DNA from: Hygrophila difformis
Taxonomy: Eukaryota > Streptophyta > Magnoliopsida > Lamiales > Acanthaceae
DNA length: 64,000 nt
Assembly (NCBI GenBank): GCA_030278955.1
Contig: JAOANR010000004.1
Location: 60,143,541-60,207,540 of the forward strand
Direction of reading: 5' to 3'
A program made the position numbers and the translations under genes. A model generated the notes under the pieces. That model was not told where the DNA came from. It was given only the letters and a program-made list of their open reading frames with translations, and made no database searches. Of this stretch, positions 43,247 to 55,789 are shown one piece after another. Positions within the stretch are counted from its first letter, which is position 1; every line of letters begins with the position of its first letter.

Positions 43247-44275
43247 ATGGATGGGATCTCGTGGGGATTGCGCTTTTTGGTCTTTTTCTGTTCCGCTTCT
43301 TGGATTTTCCTTTCAGGTTTCAACTCCTCTACATCCTCTTTCGATGCATTACTCGTATTCCCAGTCTTGATTTAAATAGGTTTTGGCCCTGGATCAATTC
43401 CCGTGCCATATTGTATTTTGTGAATCGTGGTTTTAGGGTTGGTTTTGGATGCTATTGCATTTCTAATTGAAGAATCTGGTGTTTTTTCCATTAAAAGGGA
43501 ATTGGGAGAAGTAATTAACACAAATATGATTGAAAATGCATTATCATTTTTCATTTTTATATAATGTTGTATTGATGTTGTAAAAGTTGACCATAACCAA
43601 GGATTAGGGCAATGGATATGTTCAAACAGCGAGCCCTTTAGCCAATGGTAGTTGTTTTGTGCTTCGATGAGCTGTTTATAAAACAAAGGGAAGAATAATT
43701 TTTATTCCATCCTAGTGCAATGTAATACATGTTCAAATAGGTTTTTTGTTTTGTGCCATTTAAGACATGTTTGAATGAGGGATTTTAGGGGAGGAATATA
43801 GAACTAGGGTGAAGTTTTAATGCTAAGCCATAGGATGTGTTTTGTTGGACTTGATCAGTAGCTTACAGCTGCCTACAGGGCCATTTTGCGTGTCTACACG
43901 CCCTTCATGGGAGTTGCCCGTTTTTCTGATCTATCCATCTCCCAATTATTTTTACAGCTAAAGTTAATTTTCCATATTTCACAATCAAAGGAAGGAAATC
44001 TGTGTTTCATGCTCACCATTATAGAAGGAATTTTCCTTGCAGCCTATTCTGACGATTCATCAACTCAAGAACATAAAACAAAAACAGAAGAGCACAGCAG
44101 CATCAAGGGATCCCGGACACTGCTTGTATGCCTGGGAGTTGTGGCTGTTGCCCTGCTATCATTTTTCCTTTTCAAATTCTGGCAAAGGAAGAAGCGTGAA
44201 GAGCAGTATGCTCGCTTACTAAGGTTGTTTGAGGAGGATGATGAACTGGAGCTGGAGCTTGGCCTACGAGATTGA
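43247..44275 (+). CDS. Small single-pass membrane protein, 100 aa
   Basis: Two exons, 43,247-43,316 and 44,043-44,275, joined at CTTTCAG|GT...CCTTGCAG (phase 1, Ala codon) to give 303 nt. Residues 1-23 (MDGISWGLRFLVFFCSASWI...) look like a signal peptide with cleavage near FLSA|Y. A short hydrophilic stretch with Lys/Glu follows, then a transmembrane helix (LLVCLGVVAVALLSFFLF, about residues 50-67), then a cytosolic tail starting KFWQRKKREEQYARLLRLFE and ending in an acidic run. I do not recognise the family by name; the layout suggests a type I membrane protein of the secretory pathway. The first exon is supported by in-frame splicing, not homology. Confidence 0.65.
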
Positions 44276-45690
44276 TCACATCCTCCATTTGTATTTTACT
44301 TCACTCAAGGTAAGGCTCTTTTCATATTTTCACAGATTGCTAGTAGTTTACAAACTTTGTTCCTTGTGGGATTACCTTCTTCAAGCAAGTTTGTAACCAA
44401 CTTTTTGTTTGCCCAAATGCTCTGTTTTTGTTATTGTCCATGTTTTATCAAATTTCTTTGCTCGCATGTGTTTGTGTATTGATGGTTTATCTTAACGGCT
44501 TATAGCTACTGTCTTATGCTTTTGTCTTTCATATTGCCTTTTATTTGCGCAAAAGGGGGTTTCTAAATGGCTTATATAGTTATATGTCTTATTCTCTTTA
44601 TAAACTTGAGCTTCTAGCTAAGGTAAATCATTGAGCACTGAGTTCAGTTGGTTCTTTATCTGTGTTTCAAGTTTGAGTCATCCTGTTTATGAATCTTATT
44701 TGTCATTTTCTCCCTTTTTCCTCACCTAGCCTTCTCCTTCAAAGACATTAAGACGTATACAAAATAGTTGACAAAACTCACACTCAAGACAGAGAGAGGA
44801 TACTGAGAGACATTCTCCTGATGTAGCCTGTAGCAGAAATGTTTGATGTACCAGAATTGTTTTTAAGCAGGTAATTAATGTTTTTTTTTAGACTGTTTAT
44901 AAGGTGAATTGGTCCCGAGGAGTTGCCGCGGAATGGTTTTGGAATTACTGTAGATTTTTAATTGTGTACTATATTGAACTCTTTGTTTTTATAATGAAAT
45001 GATTTGAATGATTTTATTTTATTTTGTTGTAGCGTGAAATGGTGATGTGGTGTTCTGTACCAAATGTTGATTTGTTTTCATTGTTTGAATATGTTTGAGT
45101 GGTGCAATCAAAGGCATGCAAGCTTATTTATCCGGTGGATATTAAAGATTTGAGAAATGTGTTGTTTGGAGAATGATGTAAATAGTATTGGATATGTAGC
45201 ATTGTGTAGTGTAGGAGGACTTTGATAAGCTTGCATGTCTTTTGAGTGCATAATAACGATGCAATTTTAACCTTCCCAAAGTCCAGTCGCCTCTATCTTC
45301 TATGGAGCTACAAGAAAACAGTATTTTCATTATCTCAAAATGTATATAATAGATTATTGAAAATTAATTACATAAATTAGATTAACTGATTATTCATGTA
45401 ATAATTAAATAATCTGTCCTGAAATGCATAAACAAACATCCCTTAGGGTTGGCTGATTATATAGGGTTGGCTGAATGAGCCTAACCTTCTCTAGTCAAAC
45501 AAGCTCTGACGCAACATCAATAATATTAATAGCCACGCCTCAAGACTAAACTAAAAAACTTTATTATTGAGATTTGGACGTTGTGGACTTGTGGCCAAGA
45601 TTATTACTCCATCCTCCTCTCCTCTGGCTAATTTACTCTATCTCCTTTTAACTTTACCGTTGATAAAATGTTCAATATACTTATTTCGAT
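44276..45690. other. 3' flank and intergenic DNA
   Basis: Probably 3' UTR/downstream of the 100-aa protein gene to about 45,000. A degraded partial copy of the 11,766/15,096 MITE family occupies about 45,300-45,440 (ends CATAAACAAACATCCCTTAG). No coding sequence recognised. Confidence 0.5.
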
Positions 45691-45698
45691 GAATAATA

Positions 45699-45937
45699 CT
45701 CCTTCCGTCCCATTTAACTTGTCTTGTTTGACTTTTGCACACAATCCAATGCACGTTTTCATCAGTTAATATTTCAAAATATATACAACAAAAAATTATG
45801 TAAAATATATATATTCTAAAACTACATGATTATACGATTCTAACAAGATCCAACTCGACTATTTTTTTCAAATGTATACTTGCAATAAAATCGAGTCAAA
45901 GTTGAACAATGAACAGTGTTTGGTGGGACGGAGGGAG
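45699..45937. mobile_element. Stowaway-type MITE
   Basis: CTCCTTCCGTCCCATTTAAC to GGTGGGACGGAGGGAG, flanked by TA. Confidence 0.88.
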
Positions 45938-46353
45938 TACTACATATCAAAATGTACAGTATATAAATAAAAATTATATAAAATTTATATTTTAAAATAA
46001 AATTGAATTAAAATTAAAAATAATAATATAAAATGAAAGTGGACAACATAAAATAAGGGAAGGGAGTATAGTATTAGCGAAATTCTACAAGTTTTCTTTC
46101 TAACTCTGTTTAATTAATTTTTACGATACATTCTTAGTCTTTATTGACCGTCTGGCAAAATGATTTTTACCATACATATTTCAAATGGATAATGCACTTG
46201 TTTAACAAGGTTTCTAATGAAAATGAAATGGAAGGAGTAACCGAGTAATATTAAAATGGCCACGTCACTGCCATATACGGAAATCTATTTCTTTTGTTAA
46301 CTGTCGTTGCTGTGTGCGCCACGTCATCATCATCTTCCTTCTCCCTCCCACCA

Positions 46354-46359
46354 TATAAA
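46354..46359 (+). promoter_or_regulatory. TATA box of the CRTISO-like gene
   Basis: TATAAA in CCACCATATAAACAAATGG, 56-61 bp upstream of the start codon at 46,415. The ATG at 46,363 is out of frame with the protein and may be upstream of, or at, the transcript start. Confidence 0.6.
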
Positions 46360-46414
46360 CAAATGGCCAACAGACCTACTACTCTTTCCTGTGCCCATTT
46401 CTCTGTTATCCGCC

Positions 46415-49201
46415 ATGGCCGCGTTGGCTGCTGCTTCTTTCGCCGGCGCCGGCCACTTCTTTCACTCCTCCTCCAAACTCAGACGATCTCCTCCTCCTCA
46501 TCTTCCAGTACTCGCTCGAGCTTCCACCAACGGCTTTCCCTCTCCGACTCTCACTAATCCTGAAAAGCTTCAGGTTGCCACTTGATCTGTAATAACCCTA
46601 ATTTCACTTCTTAAATGAGTTCCAAACTCATCCATATAATAATTGTGTTGATTAATTGAACTCCATAGAATGATGTTCCAGGAAAAGCCGAGGCGGATGT
46701 AATTGTCATAGGGAGTGGCATTGGCGGTCTCTGTTGCGGTTCCCTTCTGGCTAGATACAATCAAGACGTCCTGGTATTGGAGAGCCACGATTTGCCCGGC
46801 GGCGCCGCCCATTCCTTCGACATCAAAGGCTACAAATTCGACTCTGGCCCCTCTCTCTTCTCCGGCTTACAATCGAGGGGCCCTCAGGCCAATCCCCTAG
46901 CACAAGTATACATTTTCCATAATCGTGTTGCTTCAATTATCTTCACTTGGGAGATCTGCCACTCTGATTTTGTTCCTGTGTTTCGTCTCGTAACTGATTA
47001 TTTCCTTCGATAATGTGAAGGTTCTCGATGCCTTGGGTGAATCGCTGCCCTGCGTGACTTACGACTCGTGGATGGTGTACATACCGGAAGGCGAATTCTT
47101 GTCCCGCATTGGCCCTACTGAATTTTTCAAGGTAAACTCTGTCCATCCATTGTAGCTCGTCTTTGTGAACTGATGCAGACTTGAATAGTTCATTATTATG
47201 TACATTCTCTCGATAAAAGTACATTCGTTAGGTGAAGAGAATACGATTTGTTCAACAAAATGGTTAATTGACAAGTGAATACGATAGTCGAAAAACGATT
47301 GATCTTTGATCATCTGAACAGATCAAAACAAATCGAAGATGATCAATTGATATATCATATATATATATTGAAAGCATGCTTGTTGATCTTAATAGAGATG
47401 TACCATATGACTTGTGTGTTACTTTTCAGGATCTACAGACATACGCGGGTCCAACCGCTGTACAAGAATGGAGAAAACTTCTTGTTAGTATCATGTTTTT
47501 ATCTTGTTTTGGATAGTTTTCAACTCTTATGAAGAGGTTGTTAACTTTTGGGAGCATAAGTTCATCTTCTTTTCGCGGATTTATAATTCTACTTTCCTTG
47601 TAGGATGCTATACTTCCATTATCTGCGGCTGCAATGGCACTGCCTCCTCTGTCCATACGAGGCGATTTGGGCGTTCTTTCTACTGCTGGTGCTCGATACG
47701 CCCCTTCTCTGTTGAAATCTTTTGCTCAAATGGGGCCTCAGGGCGCCCTTGGTGCTATGAAGCTTCTCAGACCCTTCTCAGAGATACTCAACTCACTGGA
47801 ATTAAAAGATCCCTTTGTAAGAAATTGGGTGGATCTTCTATCATTTTTACTTGCAGGAGTGAAATCTGATGGTGTACTATCTGCAGAGATGGTAACTATC
47901 TAGTTTTGCATTTGTGTGATTGGCATAGTTTCTTCATATTTAGCAGTAGCAAATTAACTCTAAGATGGCTCCTGTTATGATTGCATCAATGTATACATTT
48001 GTTTCTCAGATATACATGTTTTCGGAGTGGTACAAGCCGGGCTGCTGCCTGGAGTATCCTCTTCATGGAAGTGGGGCTGTCGTTGATGCTCTTGTTCGGG
48101 GACTGAAGAAGTTCAACGGTCGCCTTTCACTTAGAAGTCATGTTGACAATATCGTTGTTGAAGGTGGTAGAGCCATAGGAGTGAAGTTACGCAGTGGGCA
48201 GGCAAGTTTTCTCAATGGCAGAAACGCCCTTCTTTTGAACTTCGAATCTTGTATCGTTTGACAGTTGGTGAAATGGTTGTGTTTCCCTTCAGTTTGTTCG
48301 TGCCAAAAAGGCTGTTGTAAGCAATGCATCGATGTGGGACACGTTGAAGCTGCTGCCAATGGATGCAATCCCAAAATCTTACCAGGGAAGGATCGAAACG
48401 ACACCACAGTGCGACTCGTTTATGCATCTACATTTGGGATTCGATGCTGAGGTGAGCTTTATGATAGTATTTAATAAGGATCCAATTAGCTGCACATTCT
48501 GTTACTCCAGTAAATATTTATCTGACTACTTGTATGTATGCATTTTGGGGTCTGAAACAATTGTAATGACAAGGTTGTTCGCAAAGACCTTGGAATACAT
48601 CACATAGTAGTCAATGACTGGGACAGAGGAGTTGATGCAGACCAAAATGTTGTCCTAATATCGGTGCCCAGTGTTCTGAGCCCGGACCTTGCCCCACAGG
48701 GCAAACACGTGCTGCATGCCTACACTCCCGGGACCGAACCTTTCGGTCTTTGGGAAGGACTTGATCGCAGAAGCAATGAGTACAAGGAGCTCAAGGCACA
48801 AAGGAGTGAGGTATATTATGCATTTAATTTTTGTTCATTTTCTTGATAAGGGTATGCATCTAATTTTGGATGGTTTTGTTAATTAGGTGATGTGGAAGGC
48901 GGTGGAGCGCGCGCTTGGGCCTGGTTTTGATCGAGAGAAATGCGAGGTGAAGATGGTTGGAAGCCCATTGACACACCAACGGTTTCTGAGACGGAATAGA
49001 GGCACTTATGGACCAGCCATAAAGGCCGGTAAGAGTTCCTTTCCGGGGCACACGACCCCAATCCCGCAGCTGTTTTGCTGCGGTGACTCGACGTTCCCAG
49101 GCATTGGTGTCCCTGCCGTTGCCGCCAGTGGTGCCATTGTGGCGAATTCCCTGGTCTCCGTATCCCAACACTCGGAGCTTCTTGATGCTGTTGGAATATA
49201 G
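46415..49201 (+). CDS. CRTISO-like FAD-dependent oxidoreductase, plastid-type
   Basis: Nine exons: 46,415-46,573; 46,669-46,905; 47,021-47,131; 47,430-47,483; 47,604-47,891; 48,010-48,201; 48,293-48,451; 48,574-48,810; 48,887-49,201 (1752 nt, 583 aa, all phase 0). The first ~50 residues are Ser/Ala/Arg-rich, as in a chloroplast transit peptide. The Rossmann FAD motif VIVIGSGIGGLCCGSLLA is followed by LESHDLPGGAAHSF; the C-terminal FAD-binding part reads LFCCGDSTFPGIGVPAVAASG. This is the phytoene-desaturase/carotenoid-isomerase superfamily; the closest kind I know is the Arabidopsis At1g57770-type CRTISO-like protein rather than CRTISO itself. Intron 6 uses a GC donor (CAG|GCAAGT). A redox or isomerase role on a carotenoid-like substrate is inferred; the substrate is unknown. 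Intron 7's acceptor (ATGACAAG) has a poor pyrimidine tract. Confidence 0.92.
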
Positions 49202-50223
49202 TTAAAAGATTATAAGGCAGGCAATTCAATTTTGAAATGGTGGGAGGAAATGAATTGCGGAAGCTTGATCAGCGATAAACCAATTTCATTTTGAGGTAAC
49301 CCCCTATTACTCGATACTGTTTGCAATAAAATTACTCTTGTACTATACTACAGTCTACGTTTCATAAAGTGCTCGGTTTTTTACTGTATTATTATAGTAT
49401 AAATAAATGGTAAAAGATTGGAATTTACCTTAGAATTGAATTACATATGGCACTCTTCTTGTTGGGAAAATTTCAAATGCACTAATCAAATTCAAACACA
49501 AGGAGAACTAGCAATATTTTAGAGAGAAACTTTACCATTCTTCTAAAGTTCTCGAATGAAGTAATGAAAGTCAAATGTGAGAAATGGATTTTACAAGGTG
49601 GGGACGCAGCCAAGATAAAAAAAGGCATTAGATAGGAACAGGAATATCTAATGGGCACCAATCAACCAATACTTTTTAAATATGGCTTTTCAAATGGAAA
49701 GATTCAAGAAGACCAACCAAAACAGATACCGCAAACACCAAAACAATTGAGTACACAAACTGCATTAAAAGCAATAATGTGAACCCCTAAGCAAATTCGA
49801 TACTACTATTTTTTATTTAAATCAATCAACACGCTCAAAGCCTCAAAATAATTAAAAAATGGAGAGTTTAAAACAAAAAAAAATCCTATGCTGCTCCTTT
49901 CTGATGACACAAGGAAGAAGCATATATGTTCTTCCAATGTTTTAGACAAAAGACTGTATTAGTAAGCTTCTTCGGAAACACCTTACTTTCATGAGTTATT
50001 AAAATTAAAAGAAAAAAGCGAAAACTAGTCAACACAAGAGCAGAGGAGTTCAGGCTAAAGAGTCAACCCATCGCTCTTCCAGAAAACTGCTACACACATA
50101 TTCATATAGCAACAAACCTAAAGATTGACACGATCGGGACAGCAACAGGCCTGATTCGTCGTCTGTATGAACATACACAATCCTGGTCATCGCCATTATA
50201 CCACAATTTTTCCCTTAATCCAA
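49202..50223. other. Convergent 3' ends of the CRTISO-like and PB1 genes
   Basis: No open frame of note; contains 3' UTRs of both neighbours. AATAAA at 49,325 and similar A-rich signals are possible polyadenylation sites. No transposon recognised. Confidence 0.6.
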
Positions 50224-51947
50224 TCATGTCTCCCCCCTGCCTGGCATGCTCATGCTATCCCATGCCTTGATGCCACTCTGTCCATAACGGGGACTCGAAT
50301 TGGGACTCCCGGCAAGGCTTCTTGGTCTGTCAATAACCCTCCTGTCTGTAAAATGACTGCATTCATCATAGGGCGTGCATCTAGTATAAAACCCATTTCC
50401 TCGATTCTGCCTGTAACCATAGTAGTGATGTGGAGGACCAGGTTCAACTTGGTACTTTACTCCTTCAGTTCTTCCTACTGGCCTACCAGCTTGAAAAAAC
50501 CTATCCGGGGTGACACTTTTGTGGGAATCAATAGGGGGTTTAAGGGACTGGTACCCGGGATAATGGCCCTGCCTATAGTTTTGCTGGTACTGGGAATGAG
50601 CAAAGTGGCTGCTGCCGCTGTGTTGTGAGTGGTTGCTGATGCTGGATATGCTAGGAGAACTCCGGACCCTATGCATACCACATGTTCCACCTTTGGGGTG
50701 GTGGTTCAGGAGAAAGAATTCACCGTTGATAGGTTCTGCGGTTGAGCTATCTGGCGACCTAGGGGAAGAGCAGGCAGATGACGCCAAAGAATTAGATTGC
50801 ATGGTGCTGATCATAGGGTGTTGTTTTATTTGGTTCGGAGTGTGACGGATTATGCCATTGATGGAATCAATGTAACGCTGCTCAGGTGCATGGGTTTCGA
50901 CAGAGCCAGATGGGCTCACGATCACAACAGGGTTCAGAGGGAAGAGGAAGGCTCGCAGCCTGGGGCTCCCAGCAGTTTCATAGCGGTCAATTTCTTCAAG
51001 CATGTGGCGTAGATCTTCATCGGATTTCACAGAGACTAAGGCATCAAGATCCTCGGACAGAACCTGGTACTTGAGGACCATTTCTCCATTAACCATGGAA
51101 GTCAGCTTCTTCATGAGTTCTGCAAGCAACTAAGTATCAAACTGCCAACGCACAAACATTTCATCCAAGATGCAACAAAAAATGCAAAACAGAACATTTT
51201 TCTATCGTCTTAGTAAGTCGTCCTTATAATCCTTTTCGATTACTACTGCTGCTATATAAACACAAATACAAACACATCCATATCTTTATGCAAGTGACAT
51301 GATGAATTCTGGAAAATGTAAGATTGCCAAATAAGTTTTCCCCCAAATTTCATTGGTTCCCCTGACAATAAACCAAAAACATTCTACTAGAATTTTTCGC
51401 AATTCTCATTAGAGATAATAGCATTCACTCACTTGCAAATGCACTATAATAAGAACCATGAAAACCCTCATTGAAAAAATTTAAACCCCCAATGCCCAGA
51501 ACGCAAAATCCCTAACCCGCACGTGCTTTTCTATGCAAAACCTATAAAGCTTAATTAAATACGGTATCAATTTCTACGAATTCGCATCGAAATTTCAAAC
51601 ATGTGCATATGTATCAAAAACACATGATCATCCCAAAAAACTGCGTAAAAACCGACAATTGCATACGAAACGATCAAAATTTCAAAAACGCAATATGTAG
51701 GGGAAGAAAAACGCATGCCTTGGAAATTAATGTCCCGGGGCACAGAAACAACGCGTGTTTCGCCGCCGACATACTTGAGCTGGCCATCGGAGGGGCGGGG
51801 GAGGATCCTCCCGCCGTAACTGCACAAAAACTTGGCACGGCTGCCGGGTGAGGAAGGGGTGGAACTCGGCGTCGAGGGGGTGGGAGAAGGGGAGGCGGAT
51901 GAGGATGCGATCGGACGAGTGACGACGACGGCGGCATCGGTGGACAT
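50224..51947 (-). CDS. PB1-domain protein
   Basis: Two exons, 51,719-51,947 and 50,224-51,119 (1125 nt, 374 aa). The intron has a GC donor (CAAG|GCATGC) and acceptor CTTGCAG, joining INFQ to ELMKKLTSM. An N-terminal Ser/Pro/Thr-rich stretch (residues 10-35) is followed by a PB1 (Phox/Bem1p) domain at about residues 38-130: KFLCSYGGRILPRPSDGQL with the basic Lys cluster, YVGGETRVVSVPRDINFQEL, then LKYQVLSEDLDALVSVKSDE with the acidic OPCA-like motif SDEDLRHMLEE. The rest is Ser/Gln/Tyr/Gly-rich and probably disordered. PB1 domains mediate heterotypic protein pairing; no kinase or DNA-binding domain is present, so it is likely an adaptor. Plants have a family of such proteins of similar length. 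Confidence 0.92.
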
Positions 51948-52049
51948 TATGATTGATGATGGAAAAAGGTATGCAGAGAAGGAGAAGATGAAAAAATAAA
52001 AATAGGGGAAGAGCCGAAGCGCAGTTTCAGGAACAAAATCTACGAGTAT

Positions 52050-52055
52050 TTTATA
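52050..52055 (-). promoter_or_regulatory. Probable TATA box of the PB1 gene
   Basis: TATAAA on the minus strand about 103 bp upstream of the ATG at 51,947. Confidence 0.5.
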
Positions 52056-52249
52056 GCATACCCTATTTCATACGGTTTGTCAAATTTTAGTAAACAGAAA
52101 AGTAAACAAAATTACAAAACGTCTGTGTATTTCAATTACTTGCTTTTATGGTATTGATTTTAGTAATTTCATTGAAATACTAATTAAATATTGCAAATAT
52201 ACTTCTTGAATTAATACGTTGGAAGAAGTATGATTAATCTATTCATGAT

Positions 52250-53291
52250 CAGTGGCGATTCCAGGATTTGAAGTGAGGGTGTGCAAACCTTTGAAAAAAA
52301 TCTACAGTCAAATTGACATTACGTGAAAAAATTTCATAACTTAATCTACATCTATTTCATTAAGTATTTTTTTATTCAACATAAAATAATAATGAATCAT
52401 TTAACATGTTTTCACCACTTAAAAGAATTATACTGCACACACACACATATATACAATCTAGCCTACTTCAGGTGAAGTCAGGCAAGCCTTTTCTATACAA
52501 AAGCTGGGCTTAGGTAATTTTGAAAATCTATTTAGCTAAATATGTTACCAGACTTTATAAATGACCTATTAGTATGCTTATTGTATAGGAATATTTCGTA
52601 TTATTATTATTTTATGTAGAAGAAACTATTAATTTGGTCTTATAAGTTTTTAAAATATTTATAAGCTTTTTTCAAATTTGTAAATATGTTATATTGGGAC
52701 ATATATATGAAAAAGAAAAACTTAACATGATTTACTTGTAAAAAACTTAAAGTGCGGTATATTTATATAAATAGGCCAGCTTAGACCTATAATGTAGGCT
52801 TATCAAAGTATAAACTAGACTCGGACCTTAGAAAATTGAAGTAGACTTAGGTTTTTAAAATCAAAACTCGCCCTAGCATATTTCCATCACTACCCATACT
52901 CGATATAAGCTCAAACTAAATGGTAAAGAAGAGCTTCAGGGAACCATTTTAAAGAATGTGTCTTAGTATTCGAATCACTAACTATTTCAAGAAAATGCTC
53001 AATAATTTCCCCTTATTATTTACATTCGGTAAAACAATTATCATTTGCTCTTAGCATTTACTAATCATCAACATCGCTAATATGCATTAATAATTATGAT
53101 GATGTTCAAACATATAGATTCTTCAACACAAATCAATAAAACAACTTAAATGTTAACACATATAACAAATAAATTATTTATATAAATTTTTTTAAAAAAA
53201 TTAAAAATTAATTTTTATTATTAAAAAAAAACTTTTTTTGAAAATTCAGGGTGGTCTGTTGACCACCCTGTACCCCCTAGATTCGCCACTG
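52250..53291. mobile_element. hAT-type element (CAGTGGCGA family)
   Basis: Ends CAGTGGCGATTCCAGG and, inverted, CAGTGGCGAATCTAGG; flanking TTCATGAT / TCTATGAT (6 of 8) at 52242-52249 and 53292-53299. A decayed copy of the TAGGGGTGG family (about 52,459-52,910: AGTCAGGCAAGCC ... TTTCCATCACTACCC) is nested within. Confidence 0.8.
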
Positions 53292-53499
53292 TCTATGATC
53301 ACAAAATATTTTGGCTATAATAAGAAGTTCGCGGTTTTCTACACATCTCATTTTTGCTAAACACACACCATCTCATTTTTATCTTCCTAAAATACACTTG
53401 TGTAAATAATAATAAAATATATATATATATATCAAAATACACACCCTAAATCGTCACATTTCTAAATTCACACCACAAAAATGTTAAATACACACCATA

Positions 53500-55080
53500 T
53501 TTAAATCTGAACAAGAAACCTCCTCAAAACCTCTTAACACTATTTCGCCAGACCCATTCTACCCCAACTGCCAATCAAAGCACAAATCAAATCCTTGTTC
53601 AATTTACATCCAGAATCCTAAATGTGTTGTATCAATTCAGGAGACAACAGAACCGGACCTAGAGCTGTCAAGATAGGCCGGCAGTGTGACACGGACCAAG
53701 CCCATGGCGGGTGTGGGCTTTGGCGGGCTAACCCGTATAGGCCCGCTTCCAAACGGACTATAATTATCTTGGTCTGGCCCGGCCCGGCCCAGCCCACCAG
53801 CGAGTTGCGTGCTGGGCGGGCTGGCCCCCGGTTTTTAAAACTAATTAATAAATTTAATTTTTTATATTAATAATATTTTATTTATTCAGAAATTAAATAT
53901 ATTATCTAATTTAAAATTAAAATATTTTTAAAAAATCTAAAATGACTTTTTTTGTTATTTTTTAAAATATTATTTTTGAAAAATAAATTCAAATTAATAT
54001 AAAAAGTAATATATTAAGTAGCTTATGATAAATATAATAAGCATTAAAATTATTTTAATTTAATTTAGTTAACATCAAGTCAATTTTATAATTATTTAAT
54101 AGTATTTTTAAAATATAAAATTATTAAATTAGATATTATCAAATTAACATTATAATTTAAAAATCATATGACCAATAAATATTACTCTATCCGTCCCACG
54201 AATTGTGGCTCGTATTCCTCTTTGGGTTGTCTCACGAATTGTGGTTACTTTTCCTTTTTAGATAAATTTAATTAATATAAATATGATTAGAATCTTAATG
54301 GTTTCTAAATCCCATTAAAAGTAATCACTTTTACTATTCTGCACAACTCCCAATACACTTTTATTTTTATACACAAAGTGCCTTGCATTTCTTTAATGCT
54401 TCATATTTTAAAATTGGTATAAATAAAAATTATATAAAATATATATTCTAAATCTAGACGTCTAGACGATTCTAACAAAACCACACTTGAAGATTTTTCT
54501 CTAATTAAATCATTACAATAATATTTTGTCAAAGTTAAACAATAAAGAAAGTCAAAATTCATTAAATTTTAAACACAAATACCCACATCACTTTAACCAC
54601 TAAACATCACCACACTCCACCACATAAATTACCGTGCAAAAAAGAAACATACTACAATTTGCGAGACAGAAAGAGCAATACAAATACAATATATAATTTA
54701 AGCTTGCTTAACAAACTTAAAAAATAAAAAATAAAAAATAGTCTGGCCAGCGGGCTGGCCCAAGCCCATCGCAGGCCAGCCCATGCGACGAAGGGTTTAT
54801 ACGGGCTTGATCCATTTAGGCCCGCTTCCAAACAGGCCTGTATTTGTTCAACCCAACCCACCATTTAAAGAGGCGGGGTGGGCCAAGCCCATTTTGACAG
54901 CTCTAACCGAGCCTTTCCTATACATAACATTGCTTAAAGCACTTCGAATAGATTGAAGTTTAGAAAGCGAATTATTGACATTTAAAAGCCAAGCATAAAA
55001 ACGTAAAGGGCATAAAACATCGTCTTGGTTTTGCACAAATGATAAATTAAAAATTTTTCCTTTAATTTTTAAAATCATGA
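53500..55080 (-). pseudogene. Pentatricopeptide-repeat (PPR) gene fragment, captured and split
   Basis: The minus strand from about 55,030 reads PLRFYAWLLNVNNS, LSKLQSIRSALSNVMYRKGS, is interrupted by the hAT element at 53,660-54,905, and resumes VLLSPELIQHI, a stop, then DSGCKLNKDLICALIGSWGR and MGLAK with another stop. This resembles the N-terminal part of an organelle-targeted plant PPR protein (LRFY.W..NVD.SL, GSWGRLGLAKYC). No PPR repeats remain. Stops and the insertion show it is not functional. Recognition is from memory of the family style, so moderately sure. Confidence 0.5.
53660..54905. mobile_element. hAT-type element (TAGAGCTGTCAA family), copy 2
   Basis: Ends TAGAGCTGTCAAGATAGGCC and, inverted, TAGAGCTGTCAAAATGGGC; flanks ACCGGACC / ACCGAGCC (6 of 8). 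Related to the element in OPR intron 2 (2231-2929). A Stowaway-type MITE is nested at about 54,185-54,675 (CTCTATCCGTCCCACGAATT ... left end). Confidence 0.85.
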
Positions 55081-55380
55081 TAAGAAATCCCAAGGAGAAT
55101 ACGGGTTGGACTGGAGATTGGAGGTGGGCGGTGAGGCACGGGATTGCGACGGTGGTGGTTGTGTATGAGATTGAAGAATGGGAAAATGGAGGCGGCGGGT
55201 TTGGGGTTTCAAACAGGAAGATAGGGTTGGATTTATGTTATGGTGTGCATTTAGTGAACTTTAGTTATGCAGGTATTGGATGTTTTATTTTTGATAAATA
55301 ATTATATGTGTATTATAGTAAATGTATTCGGTGTGTATTAGTATTAGGTTAAAATTTTGAATTTGTTAATGGTGTGTATT

Positions 55381-55733
55381 TAGGGGTGTTAATTTGGACA
55401 CGGGCCTGAAAAAACGAACCCGACCGACACGAAAAATTTTAGGTTTGGGTTTGGTCATTTTGGGTTTTTTCCAAATCAGGTCGACCCGATACCCGACCTA
55501 AAATATTATACCACCTGCTCGATCTGACACGAACACGACCTGAAACCTGAAATTGTGTCAATTTTGGCCGATAACCCGAAAAAACTAACCCAAACGACAC
55601 GAAAATTTTCAGGTTTGGGTTTGGTCATTTTGGGTTTTTACCGAAATCAGGTCGACCCGAAACCCAACCTGAAATATTATATAATCTGATCAATCCGACA
55701 CGAACACGACCGGAAACCTGAAATTGAGACCTA
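55381..55733. mobile_element. hAT-type MITE with internal tandem duplication
   Basis: Starts TAGGGGTGTTAATTTGGACA, ends GAGACCTA; perfect 8-bp target duplication TGTGTATT at 55373-55380 and 55734-55741. The interior contains two copies of a segment of about 170 bp (marker GGTTTGGTCATTTTGGG at about 55,446 and 55,617). Confidence 0.85.
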
Positions 55734-55789
55734 TGTGTATTGAAGAATTGGTGTGTGTTTAGCAAAAATACGGTGTGTAGATAGCCGTG

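Larger units (their letters stand above)
53330..55788. mobile_element. Mutator-like element carrying a gene fragment (Pack-MULE-like)
   Basis: Inverted ends of about 35 bp: CTACACATCTCATTTTTGCT followed by AAACACACACCA at 53,340-53,373, and its reverse complement at about 55,748-55,780 (TGGTGTGTGTTTAGC, then AAAAATACGGTGTGTAG). Between the ends are a PPR-like coding fragment and two later hAT insertions. A flanking duplication is not clear. Confidence 0.6.
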
